Below, piece by piece: positions 1 through 9,220 of a stretch of 64,000 bases of DNA (the stretch's first letter is position 1; every line of letters starts with the position of its first letter). The position numbers and the translations under genes were made by a program. The stretch comes from Gracilibacillus sp. YIM 98692 (GTDB lineage Bacteria; Bacillota; Bacilli; Bacillales; Amphibacillaceae): contig NZ_WIXM01000001.1 in assembly GCF_010993965.1 (NCBI RefSeq), positions 372,001-436,000 on the forward strand, given 5' to 3'. Below the pieces are notes generated by a model. That model saw nothing but the letters and a program-made list of their open reading frames with translations, had not been told where the DNA came from and made no database searches.

Positions 1-646
1 CTCTACTATTAATAGCGTGTGTAGCACCATTCTCTAGCAAAATCTTGCGTTTCTCCTCGCTTCTAGCAATACCAATGATGGAATGTACACCTTTTAAACT
101 CATTAATTTTATAAAAGTAACAGCAACTGGGCCACTACCAAAAACGACAATACTGTCGCTAAGTTTAATATTAAAATATTCAATCGTACTATAAACCTCT
201 CTAAAGGTCACCAACATTGCTGCATCCACAGGATTGATGTCTGTTGGTACAACTTGCTGAGCATAAGCGGGTTCAGGAATATCTTTCTCATCATATGCAT
301 TTTTATCATGAATGACTCCATATTCACTAAAAGCTCCCCAAGCAGACCCTAATGATCCATAAAGCTCTTTATTCGGATCATTGAATGGAAGCATAACAAT
401 ATCTCCAATTTGATAACTAGTCACTTCAGAACCGACTTCCACTACTTTTCCAACTGCTTCGTGTCCTAACATGACTGGGTAACTATCTTTTGGAAAGTTT
501 TTAAAACTTCCTTCTATTAATGTTGCATCTGTACCGCATAAACCACAGCTGATAGTTTTAACTAAAGCTTGTTTTGAGTTAAATGATGGCTTTGGAATTT
601 CCGTTACTTCTAATTGGCCTTCTCGATCAACAGTTAAGGTTTTCAT
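1..646 (-). CDS. Zinc-dependent alcohol/polyol dehydrogenase (MDR family), 3' end outside the window
   Basis: The N-terminal 215 or so residues of a medium-chain zinc dehydrogenase are present. Visible are the catalytic-zinc motif CGLCGTD near residue 36, a GHE motif near 62, and the start of the Rossmann fold with FGSGPVA near 170. The ATG at 646 follows an AGGGAGG ribosome site at the right distance. It is the last visible gene of the transporter operon, 60 bp after the permease gene, so it probably oxidises the imported sugar or polyol, or a derivative, with NAD(P). The C-terminal part runs off the left edge. The substrate cannot be read from the sequence. Confidence 0.85.
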   Translation of the reverse strand, partial: MKTLTVDREGQLEVTEIPKPSFNSKQALVKTISCGLCGTDATLIEGSFKNFPKDSYPVMLGHEAVGKVVEVGSEVTSYQIGDIVMLPFNDPNKELYGSLGSAWGAFSEYGVIHDKNAYDEKDIPEPAYAQQVVPTDINPVDAAMLVTFREVYSTIEYFNIKLSDSIVVFGSGPVAVTFIKLMSLKGVHSIIGIARSEEKRKILLENGATHAINSR

Positions 647-706
647 TTATATGCCTCCCTTCTAGATGAAACGCTGAGACTAGCATTTTACTAGTTATTA
701 CTAGGA

Positions 707-1666
707 CTAAACTGTTTTTTCCTTTTTACTAGTTACAATTTGTAATAGAACTGCTGCAATTATAATGAAACCTTTTATAATATCTTGAGGGTAAGATGGA
801 ACAGACATGAGGTTCATTACGTTACCAATTAAACCTAATACTAATGCCCCAATTACTGCTCTAGCCACAAAACCTTTTCCTCCTGCAAGACTTGCACCAC
901 CAATAACACAGGCTGCAATAGCATCTAGCTCTTGCATTTGACCGACTGTTGCACTACCTGTTGATGTTCTTGCTGCGACAAAAACCCCAGCTAATGCAGC
1001 TAAAGATCCAGACAGTGCATACGTAGACATTACGAATCTTTTAGTTTTAATCCCTGCTAGTTGAACTGCTGTTGCATTACTACCTACTGCAATAACCGTT
1101 CTACCCCAACCTGTGTACCTTTGTACTAGTATAAATAACACAATTAAAGCTGCTGTAGCCAAAATTATTGGAAAAAAGTTATCTCTATCCACAATATTAT
1201 CAAGTGTTCCTTGCTCCATTTTTACAGGAGTACCCATGGTTAAAACAAATGCAAAACCTCGCGCAATCGTCATCGTTGCGAGTGATGCAACGAATCCCTG
1301 AATACCTGCATACGCTACCAATATGCCGGTAAACATACCAAATAATAGACCTACAATTACTGCTAAGATCATTGCTGGTATGTAATTAATACCTAAATCT
1401 GTAATCAACATAGCAGATACGGTTGCCCCAACAGCCATTACCGAACCTACTGACAAGTCAATACCACCGGTTAAAATAACGAACAACATACCAATTGCTA
1501 CAAGGATTGGTGCTGCTTGTTGTAAAGCAATGTTCGTTAAGTTCATTGTTGTAAAAAAGTAGTCTGAAAGCATCCCACTAATTATAATCAATAAAACAAA
1601 AATAAAATAAGTATTATAATTAATTAAAAAATGTTTTAGATCAAATCCCTTTTGTTCACTAGTCAT
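707..1666 (-). CDS. Sugar ABC transporter permease, RbsC-like
   Basis: A 319-residue integral membrane protein of the ribose/xylose/galactose (RbsC, BPD_transp_2) permease family. It has many hydrophobic helices and the typical cytoplasmic loop ending in a GGASLAGGKG-like segment near residue 255, which resembles the conserved EAA-like contact for the ATPase. It starts 6 bp after the stop of the RbsA-like ATPase gene, so the two are translationally linked. With the ATPase and the binding protein it forms one complete importer. Length is normal for the family. The solute is inferred to be the sugar or polyol degraded by the enzymes encoded just upstream. Confidence 0.92.
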   Translation of the reverse strand: MTSEQKGFDLKHFLINYNTYFIFVLLIIISGMLSDYFFTTMNLTNIALQQAAPILVAIGMLFVILTGGIDLSVGSVMAVGATVSAMLITDLGINYIPAMILAVIVGLLFGMFTGILVAYAGIQGFVASLATMTIARGFAFVLTMGTPVKMEQGTLDNIVDRDNFFPIILATAALIVLFILVQRYTGWGRTVIAVGSNATAVQLAGIKTKRFVMSTYALSGSLAALAGVFVAARTSTGSATVGQMQELDAIAACVIGGASLAGGKGFVARAVIGALVLGLIGNVMNLMSVPSYPQDIIKGFIIIAAVLLQIVTSKKEKTV

Positions 1667-1672
1667 TGTTCA

Positions 1673-3166
1673 TTAAACCCCCATCGCCAACTTGATTAAA
1701 TTATCTTCATTTAAGTCTTCTTTTGGAACTTCTCCTACCACTGAGCCATGACGCATAACAATCGCTCTATCACATAGCCCAATTATTTCTGGCATTTCTG
1801 ACGCTATAACAATCACGCCTACACCTTCTTCTGCTAATCGATTAATAACTTTATAGATTTCCGTTTTTGCACCAACGTCCACACCACGAGTTGGTTCATC
1901 GAAAACAATGAAGTCACAATCCGCTGCTAACCATTTTGCTAAAGCTATCTTCTGTTGGTTACCACCACTTAAACTATTTGCGTTATCTTCAAGCGATCCA
2001 TATTTGGTAGAAACGCTTGCTAGCAATTCCTTAGCGTAGGCTTTTTCCTTTTTGTGATTAATTATATCTAGCTTTTTTACTTTTTTCATGGCTGATAGTG
2101 TTGTATTCATTCGAATAGACTGTTCCAATAATAAACCTTGTTTTTTTCTATCTTCGGGTACTAATCCGAACTTATTCCTTATTGCATCTTTTGGACTCTT
2201 GAAATTAACTTCTTCACCAAAATAAATGACCTTTCCAGAACTTTTCTTATCTGCTCCAAATATGGCACGCATTGTTTCTGTTCTACCAGCCCCAACTAGA
2301 CCACTAAATCCAACTACTTCACCTTTTCGAACAGAAAAGTTCACTTCCTTCACCATATCACTTGTACTTAAATTTTCTACTCTGAGTATCTCTTCACCAA
2401 TTTCCGCATTTCTTTCTGGGAATAGTTGTTCAATATCACGACCAACCATCATTGAAACAAGTTGATCTTTATTGATTTTTGAAGTAGCAACGGTATCAAC
2501 ATAGCCACCATCTTTAAGTACAGTAATACTATCACAAATTTCAAAAAGCTCTTCTAAACGGTGTGAAATATAAATAATACTTACACCCTCAGCTTTTAAT
2601 TGGCGAATTATCGATAATAACTTTTCTGTTTCTGAGAATGTTAACACTGCCGTTGGCTCATCAAAAACCAATACCTTTGAATTCCTTGCTAAACATTTAC
2701 ATATCTCTACGATTTGCTGATAGGCTACACTTAAGTCTCCTACCGTGTCTTCGGGATTTATATGCCCAAAACCTAAACGTTCTAATTGTGTTTTAGCTTT
2801 TCTTTTTAACTCTTTCCAATTTACAAAAACACCAGATTCGGCCATATTATCGATAAATATATTTTCTGCAACGGTTAAATCAGATGCTAACATAAATTCC
2901 TGGTAAATAACGGATACACCCATATCTATCATTTTTTTCGGTGAAGTTGACTTTGCTTCATTTCCGTCAATAATGATTTCACCTTCATCTCTTTTATAGG
3001 CACCAGCTAGAATCTTCATTAAAGTAGATTTACCAGCACCGTTTTCACCAATTAACGCATGTATTTCTCCCTTTTTCACATTTAGGGAAACATCTGTTAA
3101 TGCTTTCACCCCACCAAAGCGTTTCGATATGTTATTCATTTGAACGATATTATATTCATCCTGCAT
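1673..3166 (-). CDS. Sugar ABC transporter ATP-binding protein, RbsA/XylG-like (double NBD)
   Basis: A 497-residue protein with two fused nucleotide-binding domains, as in RbsA/MglA. The first domain has Walker A GENGAGKS at residues 40-47 and Walker B VFDEPT. The second has a degenerate Walker A (GLVGAGRTE) but an intact LSGGNQQK signature and VFDEPT. This asymmetry is normal for the family. The ATG at 3166 is preferred over an in-frame upstream start at 3259 because AGGGAG lies directly before it and the upstream 31 codons do not resemble family members. It powers import through the adjacent permease. Confidence 0.93.
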   Translation of the reverse strand: MQDEYNIVQMNNISKRFGGVKALTDVSLNVKKGEIHALIGENGAGKSTLMKILAGAYKRDEGEIIIDGNEAKSTSPKKMIDMGVSVIYQEFMLASDLTVAENIFIDNMAESGVFVNWKELKRKAKTQLERLGFGHINPEDTVGDLSVAYQQIVEICKCLARNSKVLVFDEPTAVLTFSETEKLLSIIRQLKAEGVSIIYISHRLEELFEICDSITVLKDGGYVDTVATSKINKDQLVSMMVGRDIEQLFPERNAEIGEEILRVENLSTSDMVKEVNFSVRKGEVVGFSGLVGAGRTETMRAIFGADKKSSGKVIYFGEEVNFKSPKDAIRNKFGLVPEDRKKQGLLLEQSIRMNTTLSAMKKVKKLDIINHKKEKAYAKELLASVSTKYGSLEDNANSLSGGNQQKIALAKWLAADCDFIVFDEPTRGVDVGAKTEIYKVINRLAEEGVGVIVIASEMPEIIGLCDRAIVMRHGSVVGEVPKEDLNEDNLIKLAMGV

Positions 3167-3281
3167 TGTTGTGTCTCCCTTCCACAGCAGAATATTAAAA
3201 TATATATTTATACAAAAACGCAAAGAAAACTTAGGTACATCATTCAATTGATAGTTCACCCAGTTTTCCTTACGTGCTAGA

Positions 3282-3312
3282 GAATCCTCCCGTTGTTAAA
3301 AAAGGAGGATTC
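3282..3312 (-). promoter_or_regulatory. Inverted repeat between binding-protein and ATPase genes
   Basis: GAATCCTCC (3282-3290) pairs with GGAGGATTC (3304-3312) across a 13-nt loop, in the roughly 280-bp gap between the binding-protein stop and the ATPase start. No clear T-tract follows on the minus strand. Such hairpins often act as partial terminators or mRNA stabilisers that keep the binding protein more abundant than the membrane components. That role is inferred here. Confidence 0.5.
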
Positions 3313-3448
3313 CCACTTCACTTACTTCTTAGATTCATATTATAAGAAAAGGTTTACACTTATAATCGAATCTAAATAAATGTTTAATTGAATAATTGCC
3401 TTATTATGTTACAAATATGATAAATGTAATTTTAATTAGTATTTGGTG

Positions 3449-4573
3449 TTAAAATCCAAGGTCATAATATTCATCAACATTTTCTTCAGTGATCGCTGCT
3501 GGCTCTGTTAAAGTAACCTCTGGATATCCTTTTGGATCTTCGCCATCTACTAAAATTTCCTTAGCAATTTCTACACCTTTTTCAGCAACTAGAGTCGGAC
3601 TGTTTAAACCAGTAGCAAAGTATTCGCCTTCTTTAATTAAGTCAAATGCTTCATGTGCACCATCTGCTGCAGCTACCATGTCGACACCTTCAATCCCAGC
3701 GTTTTCAAGTGCTGTTATTGCACCAAAAACCATTTGATCATTTTCACCTAACACTGTTGTTAAGTCTTGGTTGGCTGTAATTAAATCTTCTGCTTCAGAA
3801 AGACCAAGTTCTTCTGTCCAGTTACCCCAACCTTGTCCAACTACGCTGAAATTCGCTTCTTCATGCTTTGCTTGACCACTTGAAAGTAATTCATCGTCAA
3901 ATGCAAGTGCTTCTTCCCAAGCCTCTTCTTCAGATATTCCAGTTTTACCTTCAATAATACCAGTAAATAAACCAGTTCTTCTTTCTTTACCAGCAACATT
4001 TCCTTTTGCACCACTTAAGATAATCGCTTTTATTTCTTCATCGCTCATTTTCTCAGCATATTCTAAACCTACTAATCTACCATTCTGCTCGTTATCAGAA
4101 TATACTGTAGTAACATCATTTGCCTCTTCATCAACCCCACTATCAAGGTTGATTACTGGAATCCCTGCTTCTGCAGCTCGATCAATACTTGATACAACTG
4201 CGCTTGGCTCAATTGCATCAACAAATATTAAATCTTTACCTTGAGAAATAAAAGTTGAAATATTGTTTGATTCTTTTGTTGTGTCACCGTTTGCATCAAG
4301 TACGTCCACATTCCATCCTTCTGCTTCACCAAGTTGTTCTATTTGTTCTACTAAAGATACAAAATATGGGGAGTCTTGTGTTTTAATAGCGAAGCCAATG
4401 TCAATTTGTTCATCACTAGTACCTTCTTCGCTTGAACTTTCTTCACTTGAAGTATCCTCTCCTGAGTCTGCTCCCTCACTATCACCTGATGCGCCCTCAG
4501 AAGAACCACATGCTGATACTACGAACATTGTTAATCCGAGAACTAGTAGTAATAAATATAAACTCTTTTTCAT
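3449..4573 (-). CDS. Sugar-binding lipoprotein of ribose-type ABC transporter (RbsB-like)
   Basis: A 374-residue substrate-binding protein. The N-terminus is a lipoprotein signal peptide with lipobox VSAC (Cys22), then an acidic Ser/Glu/Asp-rich linker of about 35 residues. The periplasmic-binding-protein type 1 domain follows, recognisable by IGFAIKTQDSPYF, the EPSAVV segment and VINLDSG. The strongly acidic linker and surface would fit a salt-tolerant host. It has its own upstream region with a cre site, and the ATPase and permease genes follow. It should bind the sugar or polyol outside the membrane. Confidence 0.92.
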   Translation of the reverse strand: MKKSLYLLLLVLGLTMFVVSACGSSEGASGDSEGADSGEDTSSEESSSEEGTSDEQIDIGFAIKTQDSPYFVSLVEQIEQLGEAEGWNVDVLDANGDTTKESNNISTFISQGKDLIFVDAIEPSAVVSSIDRAAEAGIPVINLDSGVDEEANDVTTVYSDNEQNGRLVGLEYAEKMSDEEIKAIILSGAKGNVAGKERRTGLFTGIIEGKTGISEEEAWEEALAFDDELLSSGQAKHEEANFSVVGQGWGNWTEELGLSEAEDLITANQDLTTVLGENDQMVFGAITALENAGIEGVDMVAAADGAHEAFDLIKEGEYFATGLNSPTLVAEKGVEIAKEILVDGEDPKGYPEVTLTEPAAITEENVDEYYDLGF

Positions 4574-4673
4574 TTTGCATAACCCCCTGATAAATTTTTA
4601 ATATTTTTAATACATAGTATTGTTATGACATTACAATATTATGTATTAGTTATATTATTACTATATTACATTT

Positions 4674-4687
4674 TGTTATCGTTTTCA
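4674..4687 (-). promoter_or_regulatory. Catabolite-responsive element (cre) upstream of the ABC operon
   Basis: Read on the minus strand, 4687-4674 is TGAAAACGATAACA, a perfect match to the CcpA consensus TGWAANCGNTNWCA. It lies about 100 bp upstream of the binding-protein start, in the otherwise empty 298-bp gap after the SDR gene (4574-4871). Repression by CcpA/HPr-Ser-P when glucose is present is the expected effect. I see no other convincing element in this gap. Confidence 0.75.
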
Positions 4688-4871
4688 ACCGTTTTTTTTA
4701 TTGAAAATCTTAATTCTTATAAAATGAATCTACTGATACTATTTACTGAGTATCAACAATTCTATTTACTATATAAATTTCCCACATTATTAATAAAGCA
4801 ATTTCATCCGGCACATATGGAAAGAGTTTTCTTCCGATTGTCTTACAAGTTCCATTCCTTACAGGCATTTT

Positions 4872-5648
4872 TTATACAGAAGTAAAGCCACCGTCCATAA
4901 TTAAATCAGTACCAGTTGTAAAGGATGCTGAATCAGACAGCAAATAGATAACACCACTTGCTAATTCCTCTGGCTTACCCATACGCTTAAATGGTGTCAA
5001 ATCCTCCCAAAGATTTCTCCAATCCTCACGGACGAAAGAAGTCAATTCTGTAAAAATATAGCCAGGACTTATAGAATTTACTCTTATGCCTTGATCCGCC
5101 CACTCTACTGCAAGAGACTTCGTCAATTGAACAACACCAGCCTTAGAAGCATTGTACGATGCCTGGCGTTGTGGGTAATTAACGATTGTACCTGACATAG
5201 AAGCTGTATTGACAATAGCTCCTTTTCTGTCATTGGCCATTAAATATCTAGCAAACGCTTGTGCAACAAAGAAAATACCATTTAAATTCACATCAATTAC
5301 CTTACGCCACTCATCTGGCTCTAAATCTACAACCGGCTTCTGCAAAACAATCCCAGCGTTGTTAAATAATAAATCTACCTTGCCCATTTCTGCATCTGCT
5401 TTTTCAATTGCTGAAGTAATCTGCTCTGGTTGTGTAACATCAACTCCGTATGCAATTGCTTTACAAGCAAATTCCTTAGCTAATTCATCGGCTGTTTCTT
5501 GTGCTTTTTCTCCTTGTCTATCAAAAATAACTAAATTTGCTCCGACAGCAGCAATATGTTCAGCCACTATCTTCCCAATACCTTGAGCACCGCCAGCGAC
5601 TAACACTACTTTTCCTTCTAACGAAAATAACTTTTTTAACATATCCAT
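4872..5648 (-). CDS. Short-chain dehydrogenase/reductase, polyol or ketose dehydrogenase
   Basis: A 258-residue classical SDR. It has the NAD-binding glycine motif GGAQGIGK near residues 19-26, NNAG at 96-99, and the catalytic Ser150, Tyr165 and Lys169 (YNASK). Length is standard. It is the last gene of the catabolic run and starts 36 bp after the PfkB kinase gene. Relatives act on sorbitol, galactitol, gluconate or other polyols, so a role in oxidising the imported polyol or reducing a ketose is likely. The true substrate is open. An alternative start at the second Met (MLKK) is possible. Confidence 0.88.
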   Translation of the reverse strand: MDMLKKLFSLEGKVVLVAGGAQGIGKIVAEHIAAVGANLVIFDRQGEKAQETADELAKEFACKAIAYGVDVTQPEQITSAIEKADAEMGKVDLLFNNAGIVLQKPVVDLEPDEWRKVIDVNLNGIFFVAQAFARYLMANDRKGAIVNTASMSGTIVNYPQRQASYNASKAGVVQLTKSLAVEWADQGIRVNSISPGYIFTELTSFVREDWRNLWEDLTPFKRMGKPEELASGVIYLLSDSASFTTGTDLIMDGGFTSV

Positions 5649-5683
5649 ATTTTATTAGCTCCTTTAACGTATTTTCCCCTGTA

Positions 5684-6610
5684 CTATAGACGCTTAACGT
5701 TTATTTGATCATACAATTTTTTTCTATCTTCTTCTTTAAAGCTACCAGTTGTCATTGTTAATGCATTTGCTGTTGAGACGGAAATAGCATACTTTAACAT
5801 GTCTTCAATACTATAATTTCTCTTTAGACCAACTGCAAGAGCAGCTACCATTGAATCTCCAGATCCCACCGTGTTCACAGGTGAAATTCTAGGTGGCTTA
5901 CCATGAAATAAGCCTTCTTCACTTACAACAAGTGCTCCTTTTTCCCCTAATGAAATGACTACTGTTTCTATACCTAGACCTTGTAATTGTTTCGCTTCAT
6001 CGACAAATTTCTCCCAATTATCGTCGGAAACGCTAAGTAAATTTTGCACTTCATCCGTATTCGGCTTAATTATGGAAGGTTCTGCTGTAATACTTTCCTT
6101 AAGAAGATCTCCACTAGTATCTAGTATGACCTTTTTGTTTTTTTGTTTAACCATTTGAATGAGTTTTGCATATATATCCGTCTCTACACCCCTTGGAGTA
6201 CTTCCAGATATAGTAATTACTTCGCTTTCATCAATGATTTGCTCAAACTTTTTAAGAAATCCTTCTATATCTTTATCAGATACCGACGCACCCGGTTCTA
6301 AAAATTCAGTGGAGTTTCCCTCTTCGTCTAGCACGTTAATACAAGTTCTAGTTTCTGACGCTGTATGCACAAAGTTATTCGGTATTTGCTGTTCATCTAG
6401 CATTTCCTTTACATATGCTCCGGCATGTCCACCGATGAAACCTGTAGCAAGGACATCCTCCCCACAAAGCTTTACGATTCTAGCGACATTTAAACCTTTA
6501 CCACCAGGGGTTACCTTACAATCCTGAACACGCATTACTTCATCTTTTTTTAATTCGCTAATGATATACGATTTATCTATTGCGACATTTAATGTAACTG
6601 TAGTAATCAT
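5684..6610 (-). CDS. PfkB-family hexose-phosphate kinase (1-phosphofructokinase/tagatose-6-phosphate kinase type)
   Basis: A 308-residue ribokinase-fold enzyme of the FruK/LacC branch. The N-terminal signature VTPGGKGLNVAR is near residue 35 and the C-terminal ATP/anion-hole motif NTVGSGDS near 250, with the catalytic Asp in GSGD. Members phosphorylate fructose 1-phosphate or tagatose 6-phosphate to the bisphosphate. With the class II aldolase in the same operon, this gives the pair needed to make and split a ketohexose bisphosphate. The choice between fructose and tagatose derivatives cannot be made from sequence. Confidence 0.88.
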   Translation of the reverse strand: MITTVTLNVAIDKSYIISELKKDEVMRVQDCKVTPGGKGLNVARIVKLCGEDVLATGFIGGHAGAYVKEMLDEQQIPNNFVHTASETRTCINVLDEEGNSTEFLEPGASVSDKDIEGFLKKFEQIIDESEVITISGSTPRGVETDIYAKLIQMVKQKNKKVILDTSGDLLKESITAEPSIIKPNTDEVQNLLSVSDDNWEKFVDEAKQLQGLGIETVVISLGEKGALVVSEEGLFHGKPPRISPVNTVGSGDSMVAALAVGLKRNYSIEDMLKYAISVSTANALTMTTGSFKEEDRKKLYDQINVKRL

Positions 6611-6641
6611 AGTCTATCCTTTCTATTCTATAAAAACATGA

Positions 6642-7691
6642 TTATTTACTACTATCTATTAAAATTTTTCCTTTCACTTCGCCAGGTGTCTTAAATAATT
6701 CAAATGCATCCGCTATTTGACTAAGAGGAATCTTTTTGTCTATGAAGGCGTCTTCTATTTTGAATTCACCTGTATTAATATAATGAGATGTTAACGTCCA
6801 TTCTTCACCCGGAAAACCTGAACTATAAGACATCCAAGAGCCAGTCAACATAAATTCCTTGCGATTTAATAACTCCCATTCATCTACTGAAAAGGTCAAT
6901 TCTTTCTTTGGAGTACCAATTAAGCATACCCCACCTTTATTCGCGACTAAATCATATGCCATTTTCATAGTGGCTGTACTGCCTGCTGTCTCATATACGT
7001 AATCAAACCCTCGGTCATCTGTATATGACTTTGCAAGTTTGATAAAACCTTCCTCCAAAGTGTTGACACACTCATCAGCACCTAATTTTTTGGCAAGGTC
7101 AAGCCTTTCATCGTTAATATCAAAAACAACTATCTTTTTAGCTCCAAAGATCTTTGCCCATTGCAAAGTAAACAGACCAATCGTTCCTCCACCTAAGATA
7201 GCAACAGTTTTGCCACCCTTATAATCAAGGCGATTCAAGCCATGTAATGCTACAGTAATTGGTTCAAAGAAAGCGCCTTTTTCGAAGTCTATTGAGTCAT
7301 CAAATTTCACCGCATTTTCCTCTGGAACTACTACATACTCCGCAAAACTTCCATATTGTCTAGAACCAATAAAGCTGTAGTATTTACAAAGGGAGTAATT
7401 TCCTTTCTGGCAATCTTCACATTTCATACACGGAACTAATGGTGCACCTGCTACTTTATCACCTACCTCTATACGTGTAACACCCTCACCAACTTCTTCT
7501 ACAACTCCCGAAAATTCATGACCTAACACATTAGGATAGTAGCGAGAAGCGTCTCCATTAACCCTTGGCAGATCGGAGCCACAAATTCCTGTGTACTTTA
7601 CTCGAACGAGAACTTGCCCCTTATTGGGAGATGGTGTTGGAATGTCTTCATATCTCAAGTCCTCTCTTGCGTGTAATACTCCTGCTTTCAT
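6642..7691 (-). CDS. Zinc-dependent polyol(-phosphate) dehydrogenase, GatD-like
   Basis: A 349-residue MDR dehydrogenase that resembles E. coli galactitol-1-phosphate 5-dehydrogenase along its length. Shared features are CGSDLPR near residue 37, GHEFSG near 59, the structural-zinc cysteines of PCMKCEDCQKGNYSLC (about 88-103), FIGSR, FEPITV, and GSWMSYSS near 285. The Rossmann motif is GGGTIG. It is flanked by the PfkB kinase and an FGGY kinase. The GatD likeness suggests a C5 polyol or polyol-phosphate substrate. Because a kinase-plus-ABC rather than a PTS route is encoded here, the free polyol is also possible. Confidence 0.88.
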   Translation of the reverse strand: MKAGVLHAREDLRYEDIPTPSPNKGQVLVRVKYTGICGSDLPRVNGDASRYYPNVLGHEFSGVVEEVGEGVTRIEVGDKVAGAPLVPCMKCEDCQKGNYSLCKYYSFIGSRQYGSFAEYVVVPEENAVKFDDSIDFEKGAFFEPITVALHGLNRLDYKGGKTVAILGGGTIGLFTLQWAKIFGAKKIVVFDINDERLDLAKKLGADECVNTLEEGFIKLAKSYTDDRGFDYVYETAGSTATMKMAYDLVANKGGVCLIGTPKKELTFSVDEWELLNRKEFMLTGSWMSYSSGFPGEEWTLTSHYINTGEFKIEDAFIDKKIPLSQIADAFELFKTPGEVKGKILIDSSK

Positions 7692-7708
7692 ATTCCATCC
7701 TCCTTTTT

Positions 7709-9193
7709 CTATCTATCAAATGTATCCGCTAATTTATCTGATAGTTCTAAATATAACGCAAAAGATTTTTCGTAACTTTTGTGTTTTTCCATATCTGGTT
7801 CCTGCACTCGATTAATGTTTACTGTTTTTTCAACAGCTTCGGGAAAGTCTTTATATATACCTACCCCTACACCTGCTAAAATTGCCGCACCAAGTGTAGT
7901 AGCTGTATCAGATGTTGGAATGCTGATTTTACAACCTGTTACATCAGCATACATTTGAATCCATAATTCACTATTGGCTACTCCGCCCATTGCTCTTAAA
8001 TCTAATTCATCCACATCAACGCCAGCTTCTTCCGCTACCTTCAAATTGTGCTGAACAGAGAAAACCACACCTTCTAAAGCTGCACGAATTAAATGTGCTT
8101 TTGTTTTATCAAAGCTTAGACCATAAAATACACCTTTGGCATTTGGATCCCAAATTGGACAGCGTTCACCAGCCATATACGGAAGAAAAGTGACACCATC
8201 TGCCCCAGGCGCAATGTCCTCTGCTAGAGCCGTTAGCTCATCAAACGATTTTCCTGCACCTAATTCTTGTTTGAACCAGCGTAAGACACCTCCACCACCA
8301 ACGGTTCCACCTTGCAATAGCCACTGATCAGGAACCACATGCGGACTAAAGATTAACTTTGGGTGTGCAATCGGTTCATCTTCACAAATACTCATTCCAC
8401 CCGCTTGTCCACCTTGAATTTGGGTTTGCTTAGGCAAATGTACTCCTGCGCCCAGTGTCCCACAAGCTGCATCTAGTCCACCTGCAACAACAGGCGTACC
8501 TTCTATTAGAGAGGTTAAGTCTGCTGCATCTCTTGTGACTTTGCCAATGACGTCATGACACTGATAAATATCTGGCATTTTATCTAAAGATAAGCCCATC
8601 TCTTTAGCAAGCTCTTCTTCATAGGTACACGTCTTTGTGTTGTAGAAATGCACCCCATAGTTTTGACATTTATCAACAGACATTACACCAGTCAATTTCA
8701 TGCCAATAAAACTATTGCTTTGCAAAAATTTATATGCTTGTTCATATATATCCGGTTTGTTTTCTTTAAACCATAATAGTTTAGGCGTTGTATACGCAGG
8801 TAAAAAAGAATTACCTGCAACTTCAAAGATTTTTTCATCTCCAATTTGCTCCGTCACACGTTCCGCAATATCTTTTGCCCTTGTGTCCATCCAAATTGGT
8901 GTGTTATCTAGACAATTTCCACCTTTATCCACAGGTATTGCAGACCAGCCCTGTCCTGCAATTCCAACCCCTTTAATTTGAGTCGGATCAATCTCCTCCT
9001 TTCCCATACATTCCTTAACACCTATACAAACAGCTTCCCACCATTCATTTGGGTCTTGTTCTACCCATCCAGCATCAGGATAGAAGATATTATAAGACTG
9101 ATTGGACTGTGCTATTACTTGACCTTCCACATTAAATATAGCAATCTTGCATGCTGAAGTACCAATATCAATGCCTAACAGTAAATTTTCCAT
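7709..9193 (-). CDS. FGGY-family carbohydrate kinase (xylulokinase-like), copy 1
   Basis: A 494-residue FGGY kinase with the N-terminal ATPase motif DIGTSACK (residues 8-15), the conserved WMDTRA and GGLDAACG segments, and the C-terminal GGVANSELW motif near 410. Length fits xylulokinase and relatives. It starts 27 bp after the aldolase gene. A second FGGY kinase lies in the same operon but is only distantly similar, so the two probably phosphorylate different ketoses or polyols. In a route ending in a bisphosphate aldolase, one of them would supply the first phosphate. Substrate unresolved. Confidence 0.88.
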   Translation of the reverse strand: MENLLLGIDIGTSACKIAIFNVEGQVIAQSNQSYNIFYPDAGWVEQDPNEWWEAVCIGVKECMGKEEIDPTQIKGVGIAGQGWSAIPVDKGGNCLDNTPIWMDTRAKDIAERVTEQIGDEKIFEVAGNSFLPAYTTPKLLWFKENKPDIYEQAYKFLQSNSFIGMKLTGVMSVDKCQNYGVHFYNTKTCTYEEELAKEMGLSLDKMPDIYQCHDVIGKVTRDAADLTSLIEGTPVVAGGLDAACGTLGAGVHLPKQTQIQGGQAGGMSICEDEPIAHPKLIFSPHVVPDQWLLQGGTVGGGGVLRWFKQELGAGKSFDELTALAEDIAPGADGVTFLPYMAGERCPIWDPNAKGVFYGLSFDKTKAHLIRAALEGVVFSVQHNLKVAEEAGVDVDELDLRAMGGVANSELWIQMYADVTGCKISIPTSDTATTLGAAILAGVGVGIYKDFPEAVEKTVNINRVQEPDMEKHKSYEKSFALYLELSDKLADTFDR

Positions 9194-9220
9194 ACGATAA
9201 CTGATCTCACCTCCTATATA

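Noticed and set aside
4625-4885. 86-residue plus-strand frame upstream of the sugar-binding protein
   Set aside because: It is AT-rich, has no ribosome site, covers the cre site and promoter of the opposite strand, and enters the SDR gene end.
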